64,000 nt of DNA, taken from NCBI GenBank assembly GCA_030272585.1, contig BSYQ01000009.1:2046001-2110000 (forward strand). The letters are read 5' to 3'. Shown here piece by piece: positions 1 to 10,156 of this stretch. A program made the translations under genes and the position numbers. The number at the start of each line of letters is the position of its first letter. Position 1 is the stretch's first letter. The stretch comes from Bryopsis sp. KO-2023 (taxonomy: Eukaryota; Chlorophyta; Ulvophyceae; Bryopsidales; Bryopsidaceae). The notes under the pieces are model-generated. The model made no database searches. It was not told the origin of the DNA and was given only the letters and a program-made list of their open reading frames with translations.

Positions 1-97
1 CCACCGATTTCAGCGATTCCATGATTTCGATCTCCGCGCTCCCCTGCAAAACTGAACCGTCCTCCGCAAACGAGTAACCGACCAAACTGAAGTCTGT
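1..97 (-). CDS. possible exon of a gene leaving the window to the left
   Basis: Read on the minus strand, positions 97 to 1 are open and protein-like (begins TDFSLVGYSFAEDGSVLQG). An acceptor-like TAG lies just before it at 98-100, and the same frame is closed by a stop a few codons further upstream, so an intron edge near 86-97 is the simplest reading. The 5' end would lie between here and the PTH2 gene, making the two genes divergent. No family was recognised and only about 32 residues are visible, so this could still be chance. Confidence 0.3.
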
Positions 98-325
98 CTA
101 GAAGCTGCACATCTGGTCGGGATGATCTAACACTTCAATCGTCACTCCAAGGGTGAGTGAGAGTTTTCACTCCTGAACCGAAGTGACCTGGAGCTGGACA
201 AAATAATGGGTGGATGGGTGGTGTACGCGCACGTGTGAAATTCTGCAGAATAATTCTGCCAAGGGATGCAGGAACATCACAAGGGTGGCGGGAAAGAAAC
301 CGCTGCGACCAGTGTGACGCGAAAT
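98..325. promoter_or_regulatory. intergenic region upstream of the UBA-PTH2 gene
   Basis: These 228 bases lie between the possible minus-strand exon and the ATG of the UBA-PTH2 gene. If both genes are real this is a shared divergent promoter. No TATA-like motif or other recognisable site was seen. Confidence 0.3.
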
Positions 326-2282
326 ATGGATTCTGCACATGCGAACGAGGACTTTCAAAAAATGCTCATCGAGATGGTGCGTTTCACGCAGACCCACCCA
401 CGGACCATATGGGTTCAGCGACAGCGAGTTTTACAGTGTCAATAAGCGCCCATGGTCTCCAAATCTGAGTGGCATCCTCTGTGGGGCATGCAGTTTCTTG
501 GATGCATTTTTTTTTTCCCTTCTGCACTTTTTTGAGAATTTTTTGGAATGTACATGAGGATCCAAGTCTCAAAACATGGAAAATTTGGATAAAAATCTCG
601 AGTGCATCAAGTTGCCAATAGTTTGTCCAAAAAACACATACATACCCCGTGAATCGTCTGCTTCCTCCTATCAGTGATCAGAGCATATTTTTTTAATCAT
701 GAATTTTGTGATCCCCTGAAGAAAGTGGTTGGCGATGGCTCACTTTCCATCGCACCAGGGATGGCCGTCGACACAGATGCCTGCTAATTTATCACCAGGT
801 CAAAAATGCATGACAGACACAGTGAATAGTAACTTACTATCTCTGCACGTCAGGGGTTCCCAGAGGATCGATCGCGGAAAGCTCTTATCGAAACACACAA
901 TATGGGCATGGAAGCGGCGATCAATTGGCTGATGGAAAACGACACCACAGATGTCGATATCCCCATGACATCAGTGAGTCTGGGTTCCCTCCAAATCTGG
1001 ATGGAATAGCTCTACGACATGTCAGTCACTGTACATGTTGCTGCATTGGAAGGATGTCGATTTAAATATGACAATTTTTGTGGCATCCCTGTGATCGGAT
1101 TGTTCATGTCAGATGTCAGACGGAATCAAAGGAGTGTTTCAATTGGCTTGTTTCGTTTTTGATGTGTTTCCAGGTGGATGCCTCCAGTTCGTATGCTATG
1201 GCTCTGGGGTCGACCAGCGAGTTTGACCCAGTGGTTGGGGTGCCTTCGATGGGGCTGCCACCAGGAATGCCTGTGGTGGTGCATCCAGACGGTAGGGTTT
1301 TTGCAGAGCGGTGGATTTTGATAGCAGCAAAGCAGTTCCTTAACACAGAAGATTTGCGGGGGAAAATGTGGGTGGGAAGTTGATGGGTTTTTTGCTTGGA
1401 TATTCCACAAGGGGGAGAGTCCTCAGCGATGGTGATCGGGGTGAGCGGCGAATGCAAAATCGTGCTGGTGGTGCCGAGGGATTTGGGCTTATCGGCCGGA
1501 AAACTGGGGAGCCAGTGTGCACATGCTGCTGTTGGAATGTACAGAGTGAGATGGGGTCTCCTGCTGTAAAGGCTTGACTGCAATCGTCGCTCTGGGCATG
1601 GGGTTTTGTGATTTCGACACACACACACACACTCACAAGACAATTTTGGGGTCAGTTTGTGCCGTGGTTGGGAGTCCACATTTCCACTGTGTTGAGATTT
1701 TCCTGTAATTTCGTCGGTTTAATGTGTCGCTGTTGGGGGATGGCACATCCTCCATTCAACGAGTTTCTGGGAATTATGTGTGTCTGGATGATGCCATCAT
1801 ATATACATATATATATATGGTCTTTCGTGAGTTTTGTGAGAATTTGAATAATTTTTTATTTTTTTTGGGGGGAGCTGGGGGTTTGATATTTGTATGCATG
1901 AATTGAAGGTTATGATGGTCAATCGAGTGCCATGGCTGACGGCTTGGGAAATGCAAGGTGAAAAAACTGTGGTGCTTGGAGTGGATACATCCGAGGAAAT
2001 GGAACACCTAGCACGGACAGCTCAAGACAAAACCTTGCTGACATATTCGGTATATTCATTGGCTCCATTTTGGAATCCTGAAACACAGTCCCAGGTTAAA
2101 ATCCTATTGTCTGCTGCCGATTGTGGATTTGGGGGGGGGTTGGTCAGACTCTGTGTGGGTGTTTTGGAAAGGTCGAGGATGCTGGCCGGACGGAAGTGGA
2201 GCCTGGTGCAAAAACGATGGTGGCCATCGGTGGGCTCACTGAAGTTGTAGATCAAGTGACAGGGCATCTGAACACATATTAG
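326..2282 (+). CDS. PTH2: UBA-domain peptidyl-tRNA hydrolase 2 (PTH2)
   Basis: Six exons (326-376, 854-973, 1174-1291, 1427-1545, 1909-2049, 2172-2282) join in frame to 219 residues. Residues about 8-50 form a UBA domain (DFQKMLIEMGFPED ... AAINWLMEND). Exons 4-6 encode the PTH2 fold: the lysine-containing strand KIVLVVPRDLGLSAGK, then QCAHAAVGMYR, then DAGRTEVEPGAKTMVAIG. PTH2 enzymes cleave the ester bond of peptidyl-tRNA and recycle tRNA from stalled synthesis; the UBA domain would bind ubiquitin. Exon 3 is a Gly/Pro/Val-rich linker. There is no N-terminal membrane anchor like that of human PTRH2, so a cytosolic location is inferred. The acceptor of exon 5 was chosen because it alone keeps the frame and gives family spacing before the WLTAWE segment. 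Confidence 0.9.
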
Positions 2283-3254
2283 GGCAGCTATGAAAATAAG
2301 GGGGTCAATGGACTGGACATTTGAGGGTGACTTGCACGCAAGTGTTGGGCCACCGGACACAAGAGGTGTCAAATTTTGAAGGGAGGGTAGAGCATCGGAG
2401 TGACGGGATGCTCTGAGAATCATTGGGGGGTTGGGGAAGTTCTTCGGCCGTAAGCCTGATTCTGCAGTTGTTTGTGGAGCATGTGCTGGGCAGCGAAACC
2501 TTATCATGTTTTTGTGTGGAATAATTTTCAGGGTGGGAGAAGGTCTCACCGTTACTCTTTTCGGACCTTGTGATGGATTGTTTGTTCGTATTTTTGGTCA
2601 AGCTCTTTTTTTCTGTAGCAGGGAGGCATTGTAAAAGCATTTGATTTGATGATTAACTGGTGTGGTAGAGATTCATGGAGTCCCAAGCACCATGCTTTCA
2701 AGGTTTCACAGGAGCGGCTCTGGATAGGTGGTTTGGACGATTTCACTCTACCCTTCTTGCTGGATGCATGCAAGTGTTTTTTTCCCCTGACAGGCTGTGC
2801 CATCAGCATCAGTGCATTCGTACGACGATCTCGGATATTTTTGTCTGCGGAAAATTGCGACCACAACCCCCGTCACACAATGCACTCGTGACGTTCGTTC
2901 CCGGATTTATAACCGCGTCTTCCCTTGCACAAGACACACCTCGTGCCTCCAGTGCCCACGCAGAGAAAGCAGGTTTGCCCTGGTCCGAGGCACGTTAACT
3001 AGAAATCACCCCTTCCAGTAGATCCACTGCTGGCCCTGGCGTGAGACGTCGTCGCGGACCACTTGCTCGGAAACGCCTACGCTTTTCGGTAACTTACACC
3101 TCGCTGGGATCTCCAATAGAGGAACACAGTAGGGAAGACTTCATTCCAGTTCAACCCGTGCTCGCTCGACGCACGGCATGTGTTTGAAACGTGTTGCCGA
3201 CAGAGATCTCTGACGCAGCTAACCCCCTTGCCTGACGTCTCGTTGGATTCAGAC
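2283..3254. other. intergenic stretch without a supported gene
   Basis: No exon chain could be supported here on either strand. Several open frames of 70-110 codons overlap each other on both strands without family likeness. The last 75 bases (3180-3254) are open in the frame of the DEP gene and could be its 5' exon if an upstream exon splices in after the CAG ending at 3207. Confidence 0.4.
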
Positions 3255-3752
3255 ATGGACGAGACGTTTTCCAACGTTGCCCCCCATTTGAGGCACCTCC
3301 TGAAAGATATGCTGCAGCACTTGGAACTGAAAGACAGGCGTTACTTCGGGCGTATGTACCGCACATGCTTCAAAGGAAAAGCTGCCGTGAAGTTCATGCT
3401 CAACGGACGCCACGCGAACGACATCACGCACGCGGAAGACTTGGGAAACGAGCTGATGTCTGCCGGGGTATTGGAGCACGTGTGTCAGAGCCACCCGTTC
3501 AGAAACAAATCTTTGTTCTATCGGTTTTCCTTCTGTCGAAGCATAGTAGCAAGTGAGTGATCTCGACTGCACAGCGCTGTCTGCTGGACGGGCACGTGGG
3601 GCGGCATGCTTCCCCCAGTATGACGTCTATGGTTGGACGACTTTCAGTGAGGCCGAAAGTTTTGTTCGAACATCCATTCCTGCTGACAGCAACTAACCCA
3701 AGAGCTTGTCGCTGCAGTGGAAAAGGACCTGGACGAGGAGTGGAAACTGTAG
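3255..3752 (+). CDS. small DEP-domain protein
   Basis: Two exons (3255-3552 and 3718-3752) give 110 residues from the first in-frame ATG; the frame is open upstream to 3180 but begins with GTG there. Almost the whole protein is one DEP domain: LELKDRRYFGRMYRTCFKG, then AAVKFMLN, then ELMSAGVLEHV and HPFRNKSLFYRF. DEP domains bind membrane phospholipid or receptor tails in Dishevelled, EGL-10 and pleckstrin families. The tail after the intron is short and acidic (MEKDLDEEWKL). A stand-alone DEP domain is uncommon, so more 5' exons may exist upstream; the partner is unknown. Confidence 0.7.
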
Positions 3753-4255
3753 ATCGCATCCCAAGCGCCGATCATAATCGTTGCCCCACGCAGGGGTGCG
3801 CGAGCATGCTTGTGGGTGCATCTATCACTGAGGGGAAACCGCCCCAGTCCTGGGCCCACAGTCAGTGTTGGGCTCAGAAGGTAGGGAAAAAACTGGGAGC
3901 TTGTTCAATGTTTCCACCCCCACCCCCCCCCCCCTTACCCCATCTGTAAGGAAAAAAAAGCGACAGAGTCAAGGTAAAACTTGCTGCACAAACAGAGCTG
4001 CAGTGAATCAATCAATAGTTGAGGGGCAACTGGTGTCTGTGTGGCAGGTGTTAAAGGAAGATTGGCGGGAAGAAATTAGGAAACATGCAATTTAATAAGG
4101 TGACCTGAGACTGTGTGTGGAATTTGCAGTTCTGAGAGTGGGGCCTCTCGATACTTTGGAAGTGAAAACCCCAAAACAGGGCACCAACAAAAAAAAAATG
4201 AAAAGAAAAGAAAAGAGATGAGGTGTAGAACCGAAAAAGAAAAAAAAAAGGGCGT

Positions 4256-4340
4256 GATTGAAGGAGGGATATAGACAAAAAAAAAAGAAAGTATTTCTGA
4301 TTGAAGGAGGGATATAGACAAAAAAAAAGAAAGTATTTCT
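4256..4340. repeat. tandem duplication of a 42-43 bp unit
   Basis: Two adjacent copies, 4256-4298 and 4299-4340, start with GATTGAAGGAGGGATATAGA, run through an A tract and end in GAAAGTATTTCT. They differ only in A-tract length. This fits a recent local duplication by slippage or unequal exchange. Confidence 0.9.
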
Positions 4341-4969
4341 AGTATTTGCATTTTATTGAGAGTAAAATTCTTGGATATTTTTCATGGCTTTTTTTACCCC
4401 AGGTTCATTTGATTTTCAAACGAAGGCAAATTTATACACAAAAAAAATCAAACTGGGACGATTGCAAGGGTGACATAATGTAAGAGATTGGCTACCTTAC
4501 CTACTTCAATTTTTCGGTTGCTGTGCACACAGAAAACGAAACGTACTTCAGCACAGAATGATGAGTTTGTCTGTGCTTGCAGTTCAAAAACTCAGCTAAA
4601 TTCTGGTGTGGCATGCTCTTAATTCTCCTGCATATCAAGAAATTTCATACATTTCCCTCTGGGGCTGCTGGCTGTGGTTTGAGGGACAATGTATATATAA
4701 TTGTAAGATGTCGAATATATGATGCAGAGACATGACTTTTCATGTTTTTCTGTTCATAAGGTTCTGAGGAAAATGTTACTAACAGCAAATTTCCAACGTA
4801 CTTGGCAGTTGTGCACGACATCTTTAAAGAAAATGAATCTACCATGCAACAGTAAATATATATTTCAGTAAATACATAGTATACAGAATATTAAATACTA
4901 TGCGAGGTACAAAAAAAAATAGTATTTTGCAATAGTATTTCGCAAAGTCCCATCAATAGAGAGAGGAAA

Positions 4970-5002
4970 AGTGCACAAGTGTTTAAAGTGCACAAGTGTT
5001 TA
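4970..5002. repeat. short direct repeat, two copies of a 16 bp unit
   Basis: AGTGCACAAGTGTTTA occurs at 4970-4985 and again at 4987-5002. Noncoding, probably replication slippage. Confidence 0.8.
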
Positions 5003-5324
5003 TTGTCTTGAGAGCATCGGCATCATTTGCCTCTCGAAAACGAAAGATGCTAAAAAAAAAAAGAAAGCATCACTTACATCACCTCTTTTCAATAATGACC
5101 CCAAAGCCACACACAGTATCCTTCCCATCCCCTTCAGTTTGTCACCTCAATAGTATACACTCGCTCACTCACATCTAACTCTCTCTCTCTCAAAAACACA
5201 CTCACTCAATTTATAAATGCACTCCACATGCCCCAACCCTGCTCATACCGCCCGCTTACTTCCCTCACAGAACAGAAACATGCATTAAAAAAATAATAAT
5301 TTTGGATTCTCATCTGGTCCGAAG

Positions 5325-8300
5325 CTATTGCAATTCTTGCTGTCGATCCAAGTTGGCAAGATTCTCGCAGGTCGCGGGGTCTTGGCAGCCGACCTCTCCC
5401 CCACGCTTCTGAAACACATCGCAGTCCTCTTCCCCCAACAAAGGCGCCGACAACCTAGCTTCGCTCGTCCGGAAGGCAGGCTTGACATACCTAGAAAACA
5501 CATTCCCAGCCACAGTGCTAAGATACCAACAGTGCTAATATCGAGAAGCAGCAAGGAAACAAGGGTAGTTTCACAAAGATCATATCTTGTTCATGGCTCG
5601 ACAAAGCCATGCCTTAATCTCCCCATTTTCACAAATTTACCAGCCACCTGCTAGTAGATTTTGGGGCAATTCTCAACATACCTTCCATTTCCTAGCATTT
5701 CCCAGCTGTTCACCCTATCGTACAAACACAGCGCCAGAAACTCCTTCAACTGGGCTTTGAGGCGTGGACACTCGATCGGTGCAGCCAACTCCACCCTTCT
5801 CGTCAGGTTTCTTGGCATCCAGTCAGCCGAACCTATGAAATATAGAGGATCGCCATCGTTGTAAAAGCAATACACTCGATGGTGCTCCAGAAACCGCCCT
5901 ATGATGCTGACCACTCGCATGTTTTCACTGATGCCAATCACTCCAGGCCTCAGCCGACAGATTGCCCGAACGATCCCATCCACACGTACTCCAGCTGCAG
6001 TCGCTTCATACAGTTTAGCAACCATATCCTTCAAAAATTAAAAAGAAAAAAAAACACATCAAAATCACGATTGTGTCAACCACGTCGATTTTACCCCATT
6101 AAGCGGTCATATGTCTTAGTGGATCCATTGGTTGAGAAACAATTCCGCGAAAAAAATCAAGATTCACACACCATATTGAGCTCACCTCCTCGTCGATTCC
6201 ATTAACCTTGATGCAAACTGCAGCCATCTTCCCAGCCTTTGCGTTTTCAATTTCGCGATCGATGAAGCCCAGAAGCTGCTTTTTCATGTACTGGCTGGCC
6301 ACCAGCAGTTTGGAATACCCCCCCACCGCTTCTTGCGAGTGCATTCCAGTCAAATGCTTGAACAGATCCACCACATCCTGGCAAATCTTGGGGTTGCATG
6401 TGAGCAGTCCGAAGTCGGTGTAAACCCTGGCTGTATCTGGGTTGTAATTTCCAGTTCCAATGTGGACGTATGTTCTGAAGCCGTTCGGAGCTCGACGCTC
6501 CCGCCTCACCTTTAGGAGAATTATCGATTCATTCAAGAAGTTATTGAGGAATCCAAAGATCACTCATGGTGAACTCAAACCACCCTCTAGTTTTCCACCG
6601 AAAAAGCTGCTGTTCTCCTATTAAGTAAAATACCCTAATTGACCAAATATATATATATTTTGTCATTCTGATTTTTCTGCAGAGTTCTGGAAAGCATGAA
6701 AAACGGAGGGAATATCTCTCACCACCAAGGTAGTTTTTGCGTGGGTCTTGACGCCAACCAGGCCGTAAGCAACGTTGCATCCAGCCACCTCGAGCTTCCG
6801 AGCGATCCCCACATTCTGGGCTTCGTCAAAGCGGGCTTTCAGCTCCACCAAGACAGCCACCTGTTCGATATCCACAACCATTTCTTCAAAGGTTTCTTCC
6901 CCCAAACAAACTCGAGTGTTACGTAAATCAATCTTTTGAGCAATCGACATTTCACTCCCTCATTTCACAAGGGCCTGCTGTCAACTAAAATTGTGCATTC
7001 CACTCCTGACCATTGTTTTACTAACTACCATATTCTTTTTCCTTTTCAAGTCGAACGGTTGAGCGCAGCCAGGATTTGAAATATATGTAATCTCCGCCTC
7101 AAGGACAGTTTTTTTACGCACATTCTTTCCGGTCTCCCTAGCTTTCAGCAGGGAAGCGATAATGGGGCTCCGAGATGAAGTCCTGTACAGAGTCGACTTT
7201 ATGGCGACTACATCCGGATCTCTGGCTGCCTCATCCAGAAATCGCTGAGTGGATGCTGCAAAATTATGGTAAGGATGATGCAACAGAATGTCTCCATCCC
7301 TGTAGAGTACGACTGCATGCCAACAAGTCAGCACGTCTGGAGAACCCATACACTTCAGCAACAGGGCCGGCCGGCATTTGTAGGTGATGCTATTCTTATA
7401 CGCTTATTCCACAACAGAATCCCCCCCCCCCCGCCCTTATTTGCCCTTTCTTGCAAAGAAAATGGACTGTTTTTTTTTGCACACCCACCTAATGACCGAA
7501 AAGATGCTCTTGATGCCTTTCCAACGCGACCCCGTCCACATCAAATTTCTTCGCAGATTTTTCTGCTTATACGGCGCCACCAGACGTGGATGAATGGATG
7601 GCGACCACTGAGGAAACGTCAAATCTGGGTTCAGCTCATTTCGACAGACCGGGAGGTGGAGCAACCCCAGCGTTTGCACCAAGCTCGGAACTCTATAAAC
7701 GTCCAGATCATTGTCTAGAGACAACTCGAATGCCAAAAGCTCCGTTAGGTCCTTTGGCATGCTTACATCCACCTCCAACCGAACAAACGGAGCAAACCTG
7801 TACCACAGCATAGAAGCCTTTCACCTCCGTAGCTGCATGCATCCAAACACCCTTCACACAGCATTATCGCGAGCAATATTATCAACACATCCAGAGCAAT
7901 CGGTCCCAACTCTATATCGATTAAATTTGTGTTTTATGTCTTTTAACTGACCGCCGTTCGCGAAGTTCATCTGATATCATATCCAGGAGATCATCAGCTT
8001 CCTCCTCATGGCGATCGAAGTCGGCATTTCTTATCACTCGGAATGCGTATGCTCCCAACACAACCATGCCTCCAAACAGCTGGTCCATGTTGCGCATAAT
8101 CACATTCTCCACAGCGACAAACCCCTGCAAAACCAGACACAATTGTGCCATTCAGATTGAGCTGGTGTGCTGTTGGGTTGAGAATTCGCTCATGGAGAAG
8201 AAAACGGTGGGAAGCCGCATGACTGACAAAATCATCAATGCCAGAAACTCGCCAGCAACGGAAGTCACCTGGTCCCACGACTCGCCAGAGGCGGCGTGGT

Positions 8301-9206
8301 TTGGCGGAACTCGAATCCATCGTTGTGACGAGCGAGGGGTGTTGACGATCGCACACTGCATCGTGGAAGATTGAGACGACGGGTCCGTCAACAGAATAGC
8401 GAGGTTCATGCTCCCGGAAGGCAAATACGGAAAAGGATGCCCCGGGTCGATCTTTATTGGCGTCAGCAGCAGTTCTATTTCGGTCTCGAACATCTTGTCC
8501 AGCGACTCTCTCCCATCTTCGTTCAGATCATCGTAGTCCAAGATCCGGATCCCTCGGTCCCGCAACTTTGGCAAGACCTGGTTGCGATAGACGTCAGCGT
8601 GATATTCGCAAAACTTCTTGACCTCTTGGGATATCAGCTGGAGCTGCTTTTGAGGCGTCCACCTCCCGTTCAGCGGTTGCTTCAAGTTCAAGACCCCCGC
8701 CTCTCTTTGCCGCATCAGGCCACCAACTCGCTTGGCGAAAAATTCGTCCAGATTTTTCGACGCGATCGCCAGGTACAAGAGCCTCTCGTATAGTGGAGTC
8801 GTCTCCTGAGCACCGCCAAAGACGTCATTGGGTCGTCACACAGTTCATGAGCATGAGATGGTCCACAGCCATCCAGACAAATCCCAATTGTGGGCAAAAA
8901 AACACTGCCAAAGAACTGATGTGCTGCTGCCTAAAACTCTATGCACCCCACATAGAGCATTGAACAATCCTGGGTTGCGTGTGCGGTGGTCTGATTGACT
9001 ACCTCAGTGGCCATGGCCATCACTCTCCAGTTGAAGGACAGCCAGCTGAGTTGTTGATTGTAAACCTCATCAAGATAGCAAAGATCCTGCACTGAGTAAT
9101 CCGCTGGGTTGGTTGCTACTCCTTCCATGGGCGACGGTGGCATAAACGACCCATGCGAATTCTCACCTACACCACACCTCGAATTAATCGTGTTTCGCTG
9201 CTGCAT
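5325..9206 (-). CDS. ppk1: bacterial-type polyphosphate kinase, PPK1
   Basis: Nine exons on the minus strand (9003-9206, 8269-8805, 7952-8124, 7489-7797, 7122-7299, 6723-6860, 6186-6509, 5682-6028, 5325-5490) join in frame to 791 residues. PPK1 reversibly polymerises the terminal phosphate of ATP into polyphosphate. The N-domain signature [10 protein letters not shown] is at about 53-62. The histidine corresponding to the phosphorylated His435 of E. coli is His507 in GVKTHAK, and the second active-site histidine is His529 in [10 protein letters not shown]. Between them sits a four-residue insertion (APNG). The central [11 protein letters not shown] and LRPGVIG segments are also standard. The protein exceeds bacterial PPK1 by about 45 N-terminal and 50 acidic C-terminal residues. 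The ATG at 9206 is the first in frame; no clear targeting peptide. Eight spliceosomal introns show it is a settled nuclear gene. Confidence 0.93.
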
Positions 9207-9396
9207 TCAGAAAGAGAAATGTGCCTCAGTTTCGAACAGCACTGCTGTTCACTATTTCTTTCCCAATCTGAATAGCGCCACTTCTTTTCACGTAGGAGCG
9301 AAACCTGTTGCATCGGAAAATTCAGGCTTTGGTGTAGATCCTCCACTGAAGTGGAAGGAACTCTGATCAATGGCTGTCAATGGTGGTAATGACCTC

Positions 9397-9981
9397 TCAT
9401 TGCTGTGTTTCGTATATACTGGTCATTACGTTGGTTTCCAATGCCACAGGCACCGCAAAATGAAGATTTCCATGTTTTCTGTATAAAAAACTAGGACAAA
9501 TAAAAAGCTGCACCCCACCATCATCAAAAAGGAGATGGCAGGTTTCTGCACCAATACCATTGGCTTCCCCTTCGCTCAGACATTCCCCAAAGTCGGCAGC
9601 ACCTTGTTCTTCCAGAGGCAATGGACCCCCCAGATCTTGTGCAAAAACTTCATCCTGAATCTCTCTTGATGCCTGAAAGCCATACACCCCATCAGCCCTC
9701 AAGTTTTCTGAACCATTTTCCCATTTTTTTTCATTTTTTTTTTTCATGATCAATTGCATGATTCGCGCCAATGTCTGGAGAAAGAGCTTCCCCCAACCAC
9801 ACTTGTGTGCAGTGCAGCTAAGGTTAGCCAAGGAGGAAACGGACAGCACCTTTCCAGCCACTCGACGTTTTCCTTCATCAGAGTTCTTGGACAGCTGGCA
9901 AACCACCCCCCGTGGAGTGCTGCGTCTGAAAGTCACCACTGGCGTGCGAAACAGCGCTGTGGGCAATGCCCCAAATGCCAT
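9397..9981 (-). CDS. unknown protein with plastid-like N-terminus
   Basis: A single open frame of 194 codons starts at a true ATG (9979-9981). The first 35 residues (MAFGALPTALFRTPVVTFRR ...) are rich in Ala, Thr, Arg and Ser with no acidic residue, like a chloroplast or mitochondrial transit peptide. The middle passes through an A-rich stretch (about 9705-9750, KKKNEKKWE) that could hide an intron. The second half is acidic and Gly-rich (DLGGPLPLEEQGAADFGECL). I do not recognise a family. It lies head to head with the thylakoid TPM-domain gene, 175 bases apart, which suits a plastid role by association only. It might also be a distal 5' exon region of PPK1, but no in-frame joint was found. 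Confidence 0.45.
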   Translation of the reverse strand: MAFGALPTALFRTPVVTFRRSTPRGVVCQLSKNSDEGKRRVAGKVLSVSSLANLSCTAHKCGWGKLFLQTLARIMQLIMKKKNEKKWENGSENLRADGVYGFQASREIQDEVFAQDLGGPLPLEEQGAADFGECLSEGEANGIGAETCHLLFDDGGVQLFICPSFLYRKHGNLHFAVPVALETNVMTSIYETQQ

Positions 9982-10156
9982 CGAGTGGGAAAACTTCGAA
10001 ACCCACGCCTTGCATCTTCTTTAAGAATTCCGTTTGAGTCAGTTAGTGATGTGACACGTTTTGCCAAATCATCCGCTGATGTTAGGTAACTTGTTGGGCC
10101 CCTCAAAACGATTTGTTTTTTCTTTCCAATCTTGTTTTCTTCAGAACCCGACGGAA
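9982..10156. promoter_or_regulatory. 175-base divergent promoter region
   Basis: This short segment separates the two ATGs of the head-to-head genes at 9397-9981 and 10157-12305. It must contain both promoters unless further 5' exons exist. The plus-strand gene's frame is open back to 10061 without an upstream ATG. No TATA-like element was seen. Confidence 0.45.

Larger units (their letters stand above)
3753..5324. other. intergenic low-complexity region
   Basis: This 1.57 kb between the DEP gene and the 3' end of PPK1 holds A-rich runs, a tandem duplication at 4256-4340, a 17-base tandem pair at 4970-5002 and CT/CA microsatellite near 5150-5215. The part next to PPK1 (about 5080-5280) is nearly free of G on the plus strand, that is C-poor on the PPK1 sense strand, and is probably its 3' UTR. 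No coding region was seen. Confidence 0.6.

Noticed and set aside
1116-1679. 187-codon minus-strand frame
   Set aside because: It is antisense to exons 3 and 4 of the UBA-PTH2 gene, whose protein is recognisable.
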